Positions 17,132-27,084 of a DNA stretch of 64,000 nt are shown piece after piece; the first letter of the stretch is position 1, and each line of letters opens with the position of its first letter. Source of the stretch: Caballeronia megalochromosomata. GTDB taxonomy: Bacteria > Pseudomonadota > Gammaproteobacteria > Burkholderiales > Burkholderiaceae. The notes beneath the pieces were generated by a model, which worked only from the letters and a program-made list of their open reading frames with translations, did no database searches and was not told where the DNA came from. The stretch is taken from positions 162,568 through 226,567 of the forward strand of contig LRBF01000013.1 in the NCBI GenBank assembly GCA_001580565.1, written 5' to 3'. Made by a program: the position numbers and the translations under genes.

Positions 17132-19774
17132 ATGTCCAAAGCCCTGATCATCGCAGAGAAGCCTTCCGTCGCGAACGACATCGCGCGTGCGCTGGGCGGC
17201 TTCACCAAGCATGACGAGTACTACGAGAGCGACGACTACGTGCTTTCATCCGCAGTCGGCCACCTGCTCGAAATCGCGGCGCCCGAAGAGTACGACGTCA
17301 AGCGCGGCAAATGGAGCTTCGCCAATCTGCCGGTCATTCCGCCGCATTTCGACCTGAATCCGATCGCGAAGAGCGAGTCGCGCCTGAAAGTGCTGACGAA
17401 GTTGATGAAGCGCAAGGATATCGACCGCCTCATCAACGCATGTGACGCGGGGCGCGAGGGTGAGCTGATCTTTCGCCTGATCGCGCAGCACGCGAAGGCG
17501 AAGCAGCCGGTGCAACGCCTGTGGCTGCAGTCGATGACGCCCGCCGCGATCCGCGATGGCTTCGCGCACCTGCGCAGCGACGCCGACATGCAGCCGCTCG
17601 CCGACGCCGCCCGCTGCCGTTCCGAAGCCGACTGGCTCGTAGGCATCAACGGCACGCGCGCCATGACCGCGTTCAACAGCAAGGGCGGCGGCTTCTTCCT
17701 GACGACCGTCGGTCGCGTTCAGACGCCTACGTTGTCGATCGTCGTCGAACGTGAAGAGAAAATCCGCCGCTTCGTGCCGCGCGATTACTGGGAAGTGCGC
17801 GCCGAATTCATCGCGGCGAAGGGCCTGTACGAGGGCCGCTGGTTCGACCCCAAGTTCAAGCGCGTCGAGAACGATCCCGAACAGCGCGATTCGCGTCTAT
17901 GGAGCCTCGCGGCGGCGGAAACGGTCGTCGCGGCATGCCGCGGCAAGACCGGCACGGTGACCGAGGAATCGAAGCCGTCGACGCAAATGTCGCCGCTGCT
18001 CTTCGATCTGACGAGCTTGCAGCGCGAGGCCAACGGCCGTTTCGGCTTTTCGGCGAAAAACACGCTCGGCCTCGCGCAGGCGCTGTATGAAAAGCACAAG
18101 GTCCTGACCTATCCGCGTACCGATGCGCGCGCGCTGCCCGAGGACTATCTGAACACGGTCAAGGACACGTTGACCATGCTCAAGGAGAGCAACAACTACC
18201 TGCCGTTCGCGAAGCAGGTGCTCGACAAGGGCTGGGTGAAGCCGAACAAGCGCATCTTCGATAATTCGAAGATCAGCGATCACTTCGCCATCATCCCGAC
18301 GCTGCAAGCGCCGAAGTCGCTGTCGGAGCCCGAGCAGAAGCTGTACGACCTCGTCGTGAAGCGCTTCCTCTCGGTGTTCTTCCCGGCGGCGGAATATCTC
18401 GTGACGACGCGCATCACCGAAGTCTCGGGACATCACTTCAAGACGGAAGGCAAGGTGCTCGTCGAGCCGGGCTGGCTGCAGATCTACGGCCGTGAAGCCG
18501 CGGGCGAGGAAGGCAATCTCGTGCCGGTGCAGAAGGACGAAAAGGTCGATACCGAGAAGGTCGCGGCGCACGGCCTCGTGACCAAGCCGCCCGCGCGCTA
18601 CAACGAAGCGTCGCTGCTCTCGGCGATGGAAGGCGCGGGCAAGCTCGTCGAAGACGAAGAATTGCGCGACGCGATGGCCGCGAAGGGCCTCGGCACGCCG
18701 GCCACGCGCGCGGCGATCATCGAAGGTCTGCTCGGCGAGAAGTACATGGTGCGCGAGGGCCGCGAGCTGATTCCTACAGCGAAAGCGTTCCAGCTGATGA
18801 CCTTGCTGCGCGGCCTGGGCGTCGAGGAACTCACCGCGCCGGAACTGACCGGCCAGTGGGAACACAAGCTTTCGCAGATGGAGCGCGGCAACCTGCATCG
18901 CGATGCGTTCATGCAGGAAATCGCGCGCATGACGCAGACCATCGTGAAGCGCGCGAAGGAGTACGACTCCGACACCATCCCGGGCGACTACGCGACGCTC
19001 GAAACGCCGTGCCCGAATTGCGGCGCGCAGGTGAAGGAAAACTATCGCCGCTTCGCCTGCACGAAGTGCGAATTCTCGATTTCGAAGATTCCGGGCGGGC
19101 GACAGTTCGAAATTCCGGAAGTCGAAGAATTGCTGCGCGAGAAAACCATCGGACCGCTGTCGGGATTCCGCAGCAAAATGGGCCGTCCGTTCTCGGCGAT
19201 TCTCAAGCTTTCACTCGACGACGAGATCAAGAACTACAAGCTCGAATTCGACTTCGGCCAGGATTCCGGCGGCGAAGACGGCGAACCGCCCGATTTCTCC
19301 GAGCAAACGCCGGTCGGCGCGTGTCCGAAGTGTCAGTCGCGCGTGTTCGAGCACGGCATGAGCTATGTGTGCGAGAACTCGGTGTCGAATCCGAAGACGT
19401 GCGACTTCCGCTCGGGAAAGGTGATTCTCCAGCAGGAAATCGCCCGCGAGCAGATGGAAAAGTTGCTGAACGAAGGCCGCACGGATCTGCTGACGAACTT
19501 CAAGTCGTCACGCACCGGACGCAACTTCAAGGCGTTCCTCGTGAAGCAGCCGGACGGAAAGATCGGTTTCGAGTTCGAGAAGAAGGAAGGCAAGCCGGCA
19601 GCCAAGACGGCCGCCAAACGTGGCGCGGCTGCCGAAGCTCAAGCCGACGGCGATGACAGCGGCGATAGCGATGTCGCCGTAGCCGCCAAGACCACGTCCG
19701 CGAAGACGGCGGCGAAGAAAGCGCCTGCGAAAAAGGCAGCAGTGAAGAAGACCGCGGCGAAGAAGGCGAGCTGA
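17132..19774 (+). CDS. topB: DNA topoisomerase III with basic C-terminal tail
   Basis: An 880-residue type IA topoisomerase. It has the N-terminal TOPRIM core (L-I-I-A-E-K-P-S, D-A-G-R-E-G-E), the active-site Tyr in L-T-Y-P-R-T-D, and then at least two zinc-finger-like Cys clusters (around residues 630-650 and 730-755). The last 70 or so residues are Lys/Ala-rich and histone H1-like. The type III call rests on the overall match to TopB; such tails are common in Burkholderiaceae. It relaxes negative supercoils and decatenates DNA at forks. A perfect terminator follows. Confidence 0.9.
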   Translation: MSKALIIAEKPSVANDIARALGGFTKHDEYYESDDYVLSSAVGHLLEIAAPEEYDVKRGKWSFANLPVIPPHFDLNPIAKSESRLKVLTKLMKRKDIDRLINACDAGREGELIFRLIAQHAKAKQPVQRLWLQSMTPAAIRDGFAHLRSDADMQPLADAARCRSEADWLVGINGTRAMTAFNSKGGGFFLTTVGRVQTPTLSIVVEREEKIRRFVPRDYWEVRAEFIAAKGLYEGRWFDPKFKRVENDPEQRDSRLWSLAAAETVVAACRGKTGTVTEESKPSTQMSPLLFDLTSLQREANGRFGFSAKNTLGLAQALYEKHKVLTYPRTDARALPEDYLNTVKDTLTMLKESNNYLPFAKQVLDKGWVKPNKRIFDNSKISDHFAIIPTLQAPKSLSEPEQKLYDLVVKRFLSVFFPAAEYLVTTRITEVSGHHFKTEGKVLVEPGWLQIYGREAAGEEGNLVPVQKDEKVDTEKVAAHGLVTKPPARYNEASLLSAMEGAGKLVEDEELRDAMAAKGLGTPATRAAIIEGLLGEKYMVREGRELIPTAKAFQLMTLLRGLGVEELTAPELTGQWEHKLSQMERGNLHRDAFMQEIARMTQTIVKRAKEYDSDTIPGDYATLETPCPNCGAQVKENYRRFACTKCEFSISKIPGGRQFEIPEVEELLREKTIGPLSGFRSKMGRPFSAILKLSLDDEIKNYKLEFDFGQDSGGEDGEPPDFSEQTPVGACPKCQSRVFEHGMSYVCENSVSNPKTCDFRSGKVILQQEIAREQMEKLLNEGRTDLLTNFKSSRTGRNFKAFLVKQPDGKIGFEFEKKEGKPAAKTAAKRGAAAEAQADGDDSGDSDVAVAAKTTSAKTAAKKAPAKKAAVKKTAAKKAS

Positions 19775-19798
19775 TCGCGCTTTTTGCCCGCTGAAGTG

Positions 19799-19833
19799 AA
19801 AAACCCCCGCGAATCGCTTCGCGGGGGTTTTTT
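19799..19833. terminator. Terminator of topB
   Basis: The CCCCCGCG/CGCGGGGG stem (19804-19811 with 19820-19827) is preceded by A5 and followed by T6, so it works on both strands for topB and the convergent LysR gene. Confidence 0.9.
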
Positions 19834-19850
19834 CATTTGTGCCCAGCTTC

Positions 19851-20930
19851 TCAGAAGGGCGATGCAGCCGGCAAGCGTCCTCGCGAGCGCGAAGGCTTCG
19901 CCAGCTTCGGCGCCAGTTCACCGTCGATCGGACGGGAACGCGGCGCGGGCGTCGCGGTTTCATCGGCGTGCTCTTGGTGCGGATATGCACCCGGCCTGCC
20001 GCGGCCATCGCGAATCCACTGCTCGCCGAGTTGGTGATTTGGCGTCTGGCTGAAATGCTCGACGAGATGATCGATGAACGTGCGCACCTTCGCCGGCAAA
20101 TGGCGCCGGCTCGGATACGCGACGTTGATCTCGACCTGCGGCAATTGATAGTCGCCGAGCAGACGTACGAGTTGGCCGCGCGTCGTGTCGTTGCCGATCA
20201 GATAGCTCGGCAGAATCGCGATGCCCATGCCGAGAAGCGCGAACTGCCGCAGCATCTCGGTATTGTTCGCGATGATCACGTTCTGCGGCCGCACGCGCGC
20301 TTCGCCTTCCGGGCCGGTGAACACGCGCTCGTCGCCCCAGTATTCGGACGGCAGGCTCAGACACGGATGCTCGAGCAGATGCTCAGGGCGCGTCGGCGTG
20401 CCGTGCGATTCCAGATACGCTGGCGTCGCACAGACAGTCATGCAACCGGTCGTCAGACGCCGCGTGACGACGCTCGCGCTCTTCACCTGCCGCGCAATGA
20501 CGATGCCGACATCGAACCCTTCCTCGACCAGATCGACCTGACGGTCCACCAGCGTGACATCGGGCACGACTTTTGGATAACGCTGCGCATACGTCTGTAA
20601 CACGGGCGCGAGATTATGCAGACCGAACACCACGGGCGCGACGATCCTGAGCGAACCAAGAGGTTCGTGATTGCGCGCCACCACCATTTGTTCGACATCT
20701 TCCAGTTCATCGAGAATCTGCCGCGCCCGTTCCAGATAGACCTGGCCGGACTCGGTGAGCGAGAGGCTGCGCGTCGTGCGGTTGAGCAAGCGCGTGCCGA
20801 GGCGGCCTTCCAGGTCCGCGACGTGGCGCGTAGCCACCGCATTGGAGATGTCCATCGCGCTCGCGGCACGGGCGAAACTCCCGAGATCGGCGACGCGGAC
20901 GAACACTCTCATCGACTGCAAATGATCCAT
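19851..20930 (-). CDS. LysR-family transcriptional regulator
   Basis: A 359-residue regulator with an N-terminal winged helix (M-R-V-F-V-R-V-A-D-L-G-S-F, about 1-65), a linker helix and a periplasmic-binding-like effector domain (about 90-300). A 50-residue polar tail follows. It resembles the AphB/DhcR-like branch. The ATG at 20930 has GGAG at good spacing. No divergent target gene is adjacent; the next gene upstream is pckG on the same strand, so targets are unknown. Confidence 0.85.
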   Translation of the reverse strand: MDHLQSMRVFVRVADLGSFARAASAMDISNAVATRHVADLEGRLGTRLLNRTTRSLSLTESGQVYLERARQILDELEDVEQMVVARNHEPLGSLRIVAPVVFGLHNLAPVLQTYAQRYPKVVPDVTLVDRQVDLVEEGFDVGIVIARQVKSASVVTRRLTTGCMTVCATPAYLESHGTPTRPEHLLEHPCLSLPSEYWGDERVFTGPEGEARVRPQNVIIANNTEMLRQFALLGMGIAILPSYLIGNDTTRGQLVRLLGDYQLPQVEINVAYPSRRHLPAKVRTFIDHLVEHFSQTPNHQLGEQWIRDGRGRPGAYPHQEHADETATPAPRSRPIDGELAPKLAKPSRSRGRLPAASPF

Positions 20931-21266
20931 AAGACAACTCCTGCCGCTAGGGCTCGAATTCTGCTGCAAAGCAATTCAGGATTATCCTAGGACCGGAGCT
21001 TTCGTGCAGAAGTTGCCGGGAAGCGCGAAAAAGTCGAAAAAAATCTGACAGTTAGGTGTGTTACGGGGATGAAAGATCACCGACTGTTGCCGTTTGCACA
21101 ACACCCGATTAACCAAACTCCGATAGATGAAATGCTGAAAATGCTGGTCACGTCAATTTTGACGGTGTAGGCGACGAAATTTCGGGCCCGCCGAAGCGGG
21201 CCCGAAATTTGGGGATTGATTCAGTTCGTGAGACAAATCCGGCGCGCGATCGCGCCGGCGTTCCAC
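20931..21266. other. Gene-free region between LysR gene and pckG
   Basis: About 335 bases. It holds the LysR promoter region and the pckG terminator at 21177-21210; no coding sequence or other element recognised. Confidence 0.6.
21177..21210 (-). terminator. Terminator of pckG
   Basis: A 15-bp perfect stem (21177-21191 with 21196-21210) closing a CGAA tetraloop, 57 bases after the pckG stop. There is no long T-run after the stem. Confidence 0.8.
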
Positions 21267-23138
21267 TCAGGCAGCCAGACGCTTCTCCATTCCGGCCTTG
21301 GCCTCCGGCAAAGCCTGCGGCAAACCGTGCTTCAACTTGGTGAAAAGCTCGTCATGCAAGGCGAGTTCGTCGCGCCAGGCGGTGTCGTTGACGGAGATGA
21401 CCTGCTCGAACTGCTCGCGCGTGAAGCCGAGCACGCCCCAGTCGATGTCCTCGTAGCGCGGCGAAATGCCGAACGCGTGCTCCTCGCCCTTCGCCGTGCC
21501 CTCGACGCGGCCGATCATCCAGTTCAGCACGCGCATGTTCTCGCCGAAACCCGGCCATACGAACTTGCCGTCGTCGCCCTTGCGGAACCAGTTGACGCAG
21601 AAAAACTTCGGCGCTTTTGCGTTCGACGCTTTGAGCCGCTCGCCCATCTTCAGCCAGTGGCCGAAGTAATCGGCCATGTTATAGCCGCAGAACGGCAGCA
21701 TCGCGAACGGATCGCGGCGCACGACGCCCTGCTGGCCCGCGGCGGCGGCGGTGGTTTCCGAGCCCATCGTGGCGGCCATGTAGACGCCTTCCTTCCAGTC
21801 GCGCGCTTCGGTCACGAGCGGCACGGTGTTCGAGCGGCGTCCGCCGAAGATGAAGGCGTCGATCGGCACGCCAGCCGGGTTTTCCCAGTCGGCGTCGATC
21901 GAGGGGCATTGCGAAGCCGGCGCGGTGAAGCGCGCGTTCGGATGCGCGGCCTTGGCGCCGGTTTCCTTCGCGATTTCCGGCGTCCAGTCGCGGCCCTGCC
22001 AGTCGATCAGATGCGCGGGCGGCGCGTCGGTCATGCCTTCCCACCAGACATCGCCATCGTCGGTCAGCGCGACGTTCGTAAAAATCACGTTTTCCTTCAG
22101 CGTCGCCATTGCGTTGAAGTTGGTCTTTTCGCTCGTGCCGGGCGCGACGCCGAAATAGCCCGCTTCCGGGTTGATCGCGTAGAGACGGCCGTCCCGGCCC
22201 GGCTTGATCCACGCGATGTCGTCGCCGATCGTCGTCACTTTCCAGCCGTCGAGATCGCTCGGCGGAATCAGCATCGCGAAGTTGGTCTTGCCGCACGCCG
22301 ACGGAAACGCCGCCGCGACGTGATACTTGCGCCCTTGCGGCGAGGTGACGCCGAGAATCAGCATATGCTCGGCGAGCCAGCCTTCGTCGCGCCCCATCGT
22401 CGATGCAATGCGCAGCGCGAAGCACTTCTTGCCGAGCAGTGCGTTGCCGCCATAGCCCGAGCCGAAGCTCCAGATTTCGCGCGATTCGGGGAAATGGACA
22501 ATGTATTTCGTGTCGTTGCACGGCCAGGGCACGTCTTTGCGGCCACGTCCGAGCGGCGCGCCGACCGAATGCACGCACGGCACGAACTCGCCGTCGGCGC
22601 CCAGCACGTCATAGACGGCGCGACCCATGCGCGTCATGATGCGCATGTTCGTCACCACGTACGGGCTGTCCGACAGTTCGACGCCGATATGCGCGATCGG
22701 CGAGCCGAGCGGGCCCATCGAGAACGGCACGACGTACATCGTGCGGCCGCGCATCGAGCCGTCAAACAGGCCGTCGAGCGTGACGCGCATTTCCTTGGGA
22801 TCGATCCAGTTGTTCGTCGGGCCGGCATCTTCACGGCGCTGCGAGCAGATGAACGTGCGGTCTTCGACACGCGCCACGTCCGAGGGATCCGAGCACGCGA
22901 GGAAGGAATTCGGGCGCTTTTCGGGGTTGAGCTGCTTCATGGTGCCGGCTTCGACCATCTGCTGGCAGAGCCGGTCGTATTCTTCCTGCGATCCGTCGCA
23001 CCATTCGATGCGATCCGGCTTGGTCAGGGCCGCGACTTGCTGCACCCATTCGATGAGTCTTCGGTGCCGGACATAGTCCGGCGCGTCAATTTCGACGGCG
23101 TTTTTATTGTGATCTTCGACTACTGCGGGCTGGTTCAT
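21267..23138 (-). CDS. pckG: Phosphoenolpyruvate carboxykinase (GTP)
   Basis: A 623-residue GTP-dependent PEPCK, which decarboxylates and phosphorylates oxaloacetate to phosphoenolpyruvate for gluconeogenesis. Visible motifs: substrate-binding Y-G-G-N, the P-loop with reactive Cys F-P-S-A-C-G-K-T-N, and the kinase-2 metal site F-x-x-D-x-A-W. The ATG at 23138 has GGAG eight bases upstream; the frame extends a further 39 codons without homology. Monocistronic. Confidence 0.96.
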   Translation of the reverse strand: MNQPAVVEDHNKNAVEIDAPDYVRHRRLIEWVQQVAALTKPDRIEWCDGSQEEYDRLCQQMVEAGTMKQLNPEKRPNSFLACSDPSDVARVEDRTFICSQRREDAGPTNNWIDPKEMRVTLDGLFDGSMRGRTMYVVPFSMGPLGSPIAHIGVELSDSPYVVTNMRIMTRMGRAVYDVLGADGEFVPCVHSVGAPLGRGRKDVPWPCNDTKYIVHFPESREIWSFGSGYGGNALLGKKCFALRIASTMGRDEGWLAEHMLILGVTSPQGRKYHVAAAFPSACGKTNFAMLIPPSDLDGWKVTTIGDDIAWIKPGRDGRLYAINPEAGYFGVAPGTSEKTNFNAMATLKENVIFTNVALTDDGDVWWEGMTDAPPAHLIDWQGRDWTPEIAKETGAKAAHPNARFTAPASQCPSIDADWENPAGVPIDAFIFGGRRSNTVPLVTEARDWKEGVYMAATMGSETTAAAAGQQGVVRRDPFAMLPFCGYNMADYFGHWLKMGERLKASNAKAPKFFCVNWFRKGDDGKFVWPGFGENMRVLNWMIGRVEGTAKGEEHAFGISPRYEDIDWGVLGFTREQFEQVISVNDTAWRDELALHDELFTKLKHGLPQALPEAKAGMEKRLAA

Positions 23139-23627
23139 CGAGCTGTCTCCGTTCTTCTGCAATGAAAACCAATCGCCCATCTGACGCTGCATGCGAGAGG
23201 CGTGTGCGACTCGAACCGCCGGGCGCTTTCGTGCACTTCTGATACGCACTTTCATCGCACGAAATGCGGTTCGTGAGCCAATGCTGCGTCACGGGCATGA
23301 ATTCTTTACACAGCAAACCGTACCTGCTCGCGGCTTGCATCGCAAAGGAACAAACTGTTAAAAAGAGATACTAAGTGGCCTGCCTCTTCGCGGATCATCG
23401 TGTTTTCCGCTAGTTGCGCTGAATTTCTTTCTTTTGGCGCGGTTATACGAGGCTCCCGAAAAAAATGGGAGTCAAGCATAACACCGCGCCGCGTGAACCA
23501 TGTGATGCAGCGCAATAACGCGGAATAGAGCGCAATTTATCGGTATTTACCCGAATTTAAGTACTCCATTCTCGCCCTTCATAAAAAAGCAGCACGTTTG
23601 ATGCCTAACAAAAGCCAACCAATGCCC
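23139..23627. other. Gene-free divergent region upstream of pckG
   Basis: About 490 bases, A/T-richer than its surroundings, between the divergent starts of pckG and a dehydrogenase. A minus-strand TATAAC and a weak CTCCC/GGGAG hairpin (23453-23471) are the only notable patterns; the promoters cannot be placed reliably. Confidence 0.5.
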
Positions 23628-24644
23628 ATGAAAATCGCCATTCTCGACGACTACCAGGATGCCGTCCGGAAGCTCGATTGCTTCCATTTGCTCGATGACC
23701 ATGAGGTGAAGGTCTTCAATAACACGGTGCGCGGTCTCGGGCAGTTGGCCAGCAGGCTTGCGGAGGTGGACGCACTCGTGCTGATTCGCGAACGCACGCG
23801 AATTAGCTCTCAATTGCTCGATAAGTGCCCCAAACTGCGCATGATCAGCCAGACCGGGCGGGCGGGCGGCGGACATATCGATGTCGATGCATGTACGGAG
23901 CGCGGCATCGCGGTGCTCGAGGGCACGGGCTCGCCGGTTGCGCCCGCCGAACTGACGTGGGCGCTCATCATGTCGGCGCAGCGGCGCATTCCGCAGTATG
24001 TCGCGAACCTGAAGCAAGGCGCGTGGCAGCAGTCGGGGCTGAAGACGTCCGCGCTGCCGCCGAACTTCGGTCTCGGTCAGGTGCTGCGCGGGCAGACGCT
24101 CGGCATCTGGGGCTACGGCAAGATCGGCAAGCTGGTGGCGGGCTACGGCAAGGCGTTCGGCATGAACGTACTCGTCTACGGGCGCGAGCATTCCCAAAGC
24201 GCGGCGCGCGAAGACGGCTTCGCGGTCGCCGAAAGCCGTGAGGCGCTTTTCGAACAGAGCGACGTGCTCACGCTGCATCTGCGTCTGACCGATGAGACGA
24301 CGGGCATCGTCAAGCAGGACGATCTGATGCGCATGAAGCCGACCGCGCTCTTCGTCAACACGAGCCGCGCCGAGCTGCTCGATGAAAACGCGCTGCTCAA
24401 TTCGCTGCATCACAACCGGCCGGGCATGGTCGCGGTCGATGTTTTCGAAAGCGAGCCGATTCTGCAGGGCTACGGTCTGCTGCGGCTGGAGAACGTGATC
24501 TGCACGCCGCACATCGGTTATGTGGAGCGCGAAAGCTATGAGTTGTATTTCGGCGCGGCGTTCAGGAACATTCTCGCGTTCGATACGGGCGACACGTCGA
24601 GCGTCTTCAACAAGGAAGCGCTCCAGCACGTGCGCCGCCGTTGA
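23628..24644 (+). CDS. D-2-hydroxyacid dehydrogenase family protein
   Basis: A 338-residue NAD(P)-dependent dehydrogenase of the D-isomer 2-hydroxyacid family. It has a Rossmann motif G-Y-G-K-I-G near 168, catalytic Arg in N-T-S-R-A-E, Glu in F-E-S-E-P and His in T-P-H-I-G-Y. Substrate is not predictable. Three in-frame ATGs (23601, 23622, 23628) precede the homology; M-K-I-A-I-L-D-D-Y at 23628 is the usual N-terminus, but none has a clear ribosome site. Confidence 0.85.
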   Translation: MKIAILDDYQDAVRKLDCFHLLDDHEVKVFNNTVRGLGQLASRLAEVDALVLIRERTRISSQLLDKCPKLRMISQTGRAGGGHIDVDACTERGIAVLEGTGSPVAPAELTWALIMSAQRRIPQYVANLKQGAWQQSGLKTSALPPNFGLGQVLRGQTLGIWGYGKIGKLVAGYGKAFGMNVLVYGREHSQSAAREDGFAVAESREALFEQSDVLTLHLRLTDETTGIVKQDDLMRMKPTALFVNTSRAELLDENALLNSLHHNRPGMVAVDVFESEPILQGYGLLRLENVICTPHIGYVERESYELYFGAAFRNILAFDTGDTSSVFNKEALQHVRRR

Positions 24645-24653
24645 GCGTCTGAT

Positions 24654-25130
24654 TCAGAGCGTCGAGATCTCGATCGACGGCTCGCAGCGCACCGGGAAAT
24701 TCACCGAGTTCGCGATGAAGCAGAAGCGGTGCGCCTCCTCGTGCAGGCGCGCCGCGAGACCGGCGTCGCCGCCGGCACCGATGGTCACGCGCGGGCGCAG
24801 CAGCACATCGACGAAGCGCCCGTCTCCCTTCGACTCTTCCTGCATCGTGCCGATGGCTTCATCGACATAGCCCGTCACGACTATCCTGTTCGTCGCGCAC
24901 AGGTGCAGATACCAGAGCATGTGGCACGACGACAGCGACGCCACGAACAACTCTTCCGGATTGTGTCGCGCGGGGTCGCCGCGAAACGCCGGATCGCTCG
25001 ACGCCTCGATCGCCGCCTTCGTGCCGACGCGCACGAGATGATCTCGCGAGTACGCGTCGTAAGCCGATGTGCCGGAACCGAGATTGCCGGTCCAGTCGAT
25101 GGTCAGTTCGTACGTATGCTTCTTCGCCAC
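24654..25130 (-). CDS. OsmC-family peroxide/organic hydroperoxide protein
   Basis: A 158-residue OsmC/Ohr-like protein. The two conserved cysteines are visible in S-S-C-H-M-L-W-Y (about residue 68) and H-R-F-C-F-I-A-N (about 137), fitting a thiol peroxidase. The GTG start at 25130 is preceded by GGAGCAGACC. It is the third gene of a leftward operon, 10 bases from the patatin gene. Confidence 0.87.
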   Translation of the reverse strand: MAKKHTYELTIDWTGNLGSGTSAYDAYSRDHLVRVGTKAAIEASSDPAFRGDPARHNPEELFVASLSSCHMLWYLHLCATNRIVVTGYVDEAIGTMQEESKGDGRFVDVLLRPRVTIGAGGDAGLAARLHEEAHRFCFIANSVNFPVRCEPSIEISTL

Positions 25131-25140
25131 GGTCTGCTCC

Positions 25141-26010
25141 TCAAGCTGAATGCGAAGCGGTCTGCATCAGGCGCGGAAGGCGTTCGAGAAAATCCTCGCC
25201 GTCCGCGCGGCCCAGATCATAAGCATGTTGCATCTGGGACGGACTCGTATAGTCCCAGCTCGAAATCGGCACCTTGCGCGATGGCTGAATGTAGATGCGC
25301 CTTTGCTCGCCGTGCGGCACGACAAAGGCGCGCTCGCGCGGATAGAGGCGCGTGACCATCACGAGGACGAGGCCCGGCGAGGCATCGAGCGCCGCGACGG
25401 GGACGTTGTCGACCATGCCGCCATCGAGAACGGGGCGGCCGTTGCGTCGCAGGATCGGCGTGAACGGCGGCGTGCTCGACGATTGCAGGATGAGATCGGC
25501 GAGATCCTCGATCGTCGCGCATTCCTGCGCTTTCACGAATTCGGGATGAAACCCGAGCGCCTGACCGAGCGTCGGATGCAGCGTCTTCCGGACGTACTTC
25601 TCGATGTTGTACGCGATGAGTCCCGCCGCGACCGCGCTGCGCGCGCCGAGCCAGCGCGGCAGATGCGATACGCCGATGCGGATTTCGGGCGCATTCGAGA
25701 GTTCGTGGAAGCGGTCCGCGAAGATGTCGAGCAGCGCCTGCCGATAGATGCGGTAATGCGGAAACACCGATTGTCCGCGCAGCAGGTTGCCCCAGTAGGC
25801 GTTTCGCGTGTTGTCGCGCAGCGCGTGGGCGTAGTAGTCCATCACCCAGCGCGACTCGTTCGTGTAGAGCATGCACGCGGTGGCCGCGCCCGCCGATATG
25901 CCCGCGATCACGCGCGGTTTGAGTTTCAGTTCCGGCCGGATGACGTCCCAGAAACCGGCTTGCCACCAGCAGCGGTTTCCGCCGCCGGCGAATACGACCT
26001 GGTCGAACAT
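25141..26010 (-). CDS. Patatin-like phospholipase
   Basis: A 289-residue serine lipase of the patatin family. It has an N-terminal oxyanion Gly run (F-A-G-G-G-N-R), nucleophile in G-I-S-A-G-A and the catalytic Asp in D-G-G-M-V-D-N, so the Ser-Asp dyad is complete. No signal peptide or transmembrane helix, so cytoplasmic. The start codon abuts the thioesterase stop (TAAATG). With a thioesterase upstream and an OsmC peroxidase downstream, a role in lipid turnover or repair is plausible but inferred. Confidence 0.87.
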   Translation of the reverse strand: MFDQVVFAGGGNRCWWQAGFWDVIRPELKLKPRVIAGISAGAATACMLYTNESRWVMDYYAHALRDNTRNAYWGNLLRGQSVFPHYRIYRQALLDIFADRFHELSNAPEIRIGVSHLPRWLGARSAVAAGLIAYNIEKYVRKTLHPTLGQALGFHPEFVKAQECATIEDLADLILQSSSTPPFTPILRRNGRPVLDGGMVDNVPVAALDASPGLVLVMVTRLYPRERAFVVPHGEQRRIYIQPSRKVPISSWDYTSPSQMQHAYDLGRADGEDFLERLPRLMQTASHSA

Positions 26011-26418
26011 TTACTTGTTGATGAGCGCGTAGGTGGTTGTGGCGTGGGCGGCGAGTTCGCCCTGGTCGTCGTGCATGTCGATTTCGCCGAAGACGAGATT
26101 GCGGCCGCGGCGTTTGACTTTTGCTGTCACGAGCACGTCGCCGGTTTTGACGGGACGCATGAACGTCGTGTTCAGGGAGACGGTCGTCATCGGCGAGAAA
26201 CCGCCCATGACGTGCGAGATGGCGATGACCATCGCTGTATCGGCGGCGGCCATGAAGACCTGCCCGCAGATGACGCCGCCCGCATGGCGCAAGTGGTCCG
26301 AGTACGGCAAGCGCAGCGTGACGGCGTGCTCGGCGATAGCTTCGGGCGCGAGCCGCAGTTCCTTGACCCACGGGGCCAGGATGCTGTCGAGCAAGGCGCG
26401 GATGGCGGTTTCGTCCAT
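26011..26418 (-). CDS. PaaI-like hotdog-fold thioesterase
   Basis: A 135-residue hotdog-fold protein. It has the H-A-G-G-V-I-C-G-Q turn near residue 45 and D-T-A-M near 60, where PaaI-type enzymes carry their catalytic acidic residue. The substrate is presumably an acyl-CoA. First gene of the thioesterase-patatin-OsmC operon. Confidence 0.82.
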   Translation of the reverse strand: MDETAIRALLDSILAPWVKELRLAPEAIAEHAVTLRLPYSDHLRHAGGVICGQVFMAAADTAMVIAISHVMGGFSPMTTVSLNTTFMRPVKTGDVLVTAKVKRRGRNLVFGEIDMHDDQGELAAHATTTYALINK

Positions 26419-26545
26419 GGTTCCTTTTTGATTTGCAGGCTTTCTGGTCCTGGAGGATGCGTCATGATACCGGGCTTAGTGGCACGCGCAGACGCGGTTG
26501 CGAATCGGCTTCGTCAGAAATTTAAGAATTTTTCCGTGCAAGGGC

Positions 26546-26575
26546 TTGCGCTTCTGCAAAAGTCACCGCTATAAT
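26546..26575 (+). promoter_or_regulatory. Sigma-70 promoter of tRNA-Lys
   Basis: TTGCGC (26546-26551), an 18-base spacer and a perfect TATAAT (26570-26575), 12 bases before the tRNA 5' end. Confidence 0.8.
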
Positions 26576-26587
26576 CTCGTTTCTGTT

Positions 26588-26663
26588 GGGGCGTTAGCTC
26601 AGTTGGTAGAGCAGCGGACTCTTAATCCGTAGGTCGAGTGTTCGAGTCACTCACGCCCCACCA
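26588..26663 (+). tRNA. tRNA-Lys (anticodon CTT)
   Basis: A 76-base cloverleaf with encoded CCA. Acceptor stem GGGGCGT/ACGCCCC, D arm GCTC...GAGC, anticodon loop CTCTTAA, T-loop GTTCGAGTC. Its 3' side borders the unusual 26709-27400 region. Confidence 0.97.
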
Positions 26664-26673
26664 CCAGATTCAT

Positions 26674-26708
26674 GCAAAAAGCCCGGTCCTTGTGACCGGG
26701 CTTTTTGC
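26674..26708. terminator. Terminator of tRNA-Lys
   Basis: A long stem with A5 and T5 arms and the core GCCCGGTC/GACCGGGC (26681-26688 with 26694-26701) around a 5-base loop, 10 bases after the CCA. Confidence 0.9.
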
Positions 26709-26919
26709 TTTCTGGATTCCGTGTAGGCAAATTCATCTATTGCCTCGCCGCGACAAAGTTTGACGTTTCGTTAGAATCGGCGGCGCGGGGTCATGCCGTA
26801 TTCTGTGAAGTCCGGCGCGTGGTTTCGCCGGAATCAGGTTTAGCAGCCTGAAGACGTATTTAACCCGCGACGCCCGCGCAATGCGGGCGAAGCGTCAGAA
26901 CCCCGCGCGCCGACCTTGA

Positions 26920-27034
26920 CCACCGGCGCATGGTGCTTCGTCACGCCTATGGGCGGGACATGGCAGGGGAGCCGAAAGGCTCGCCGGTTATGGTTATACG
27001 TCCCGGTCTGCTAACCCTGCCATTGTTCCCGCCC
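26920..27034 (+). ncRNA. C4-type antisense RNA candidate (phage immunity-like)
   Basis: No coding function is seen. A small hairpin CACC/GGTG (26921-26935) is followed by a long, slightly bulged stem whose arms are 26951-26968 and 27015-27034. Inside it is a GNRA-capped hairpin GAGCC-GAAA-GGCTC. CTGCTAA at 27009-27014 and beyond can pair with TTAGCAG in an upstream hairpin loop near 26840-26850. This architecture, upstream of a small gene with a good ribosome site, resembles the C4 RNA of P1/P7/P4-type immunity regions, which base-pairs with the leader to block translation or cause termination. Identification is from memory of the motif and needs a covariance search. Confidence 0.5.
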
Positions 27035-27084
27035 GCCCCTTCCCTCGAAGGGCGCGGCTCCGGGCTTTCACACAGGAGCGAGAC

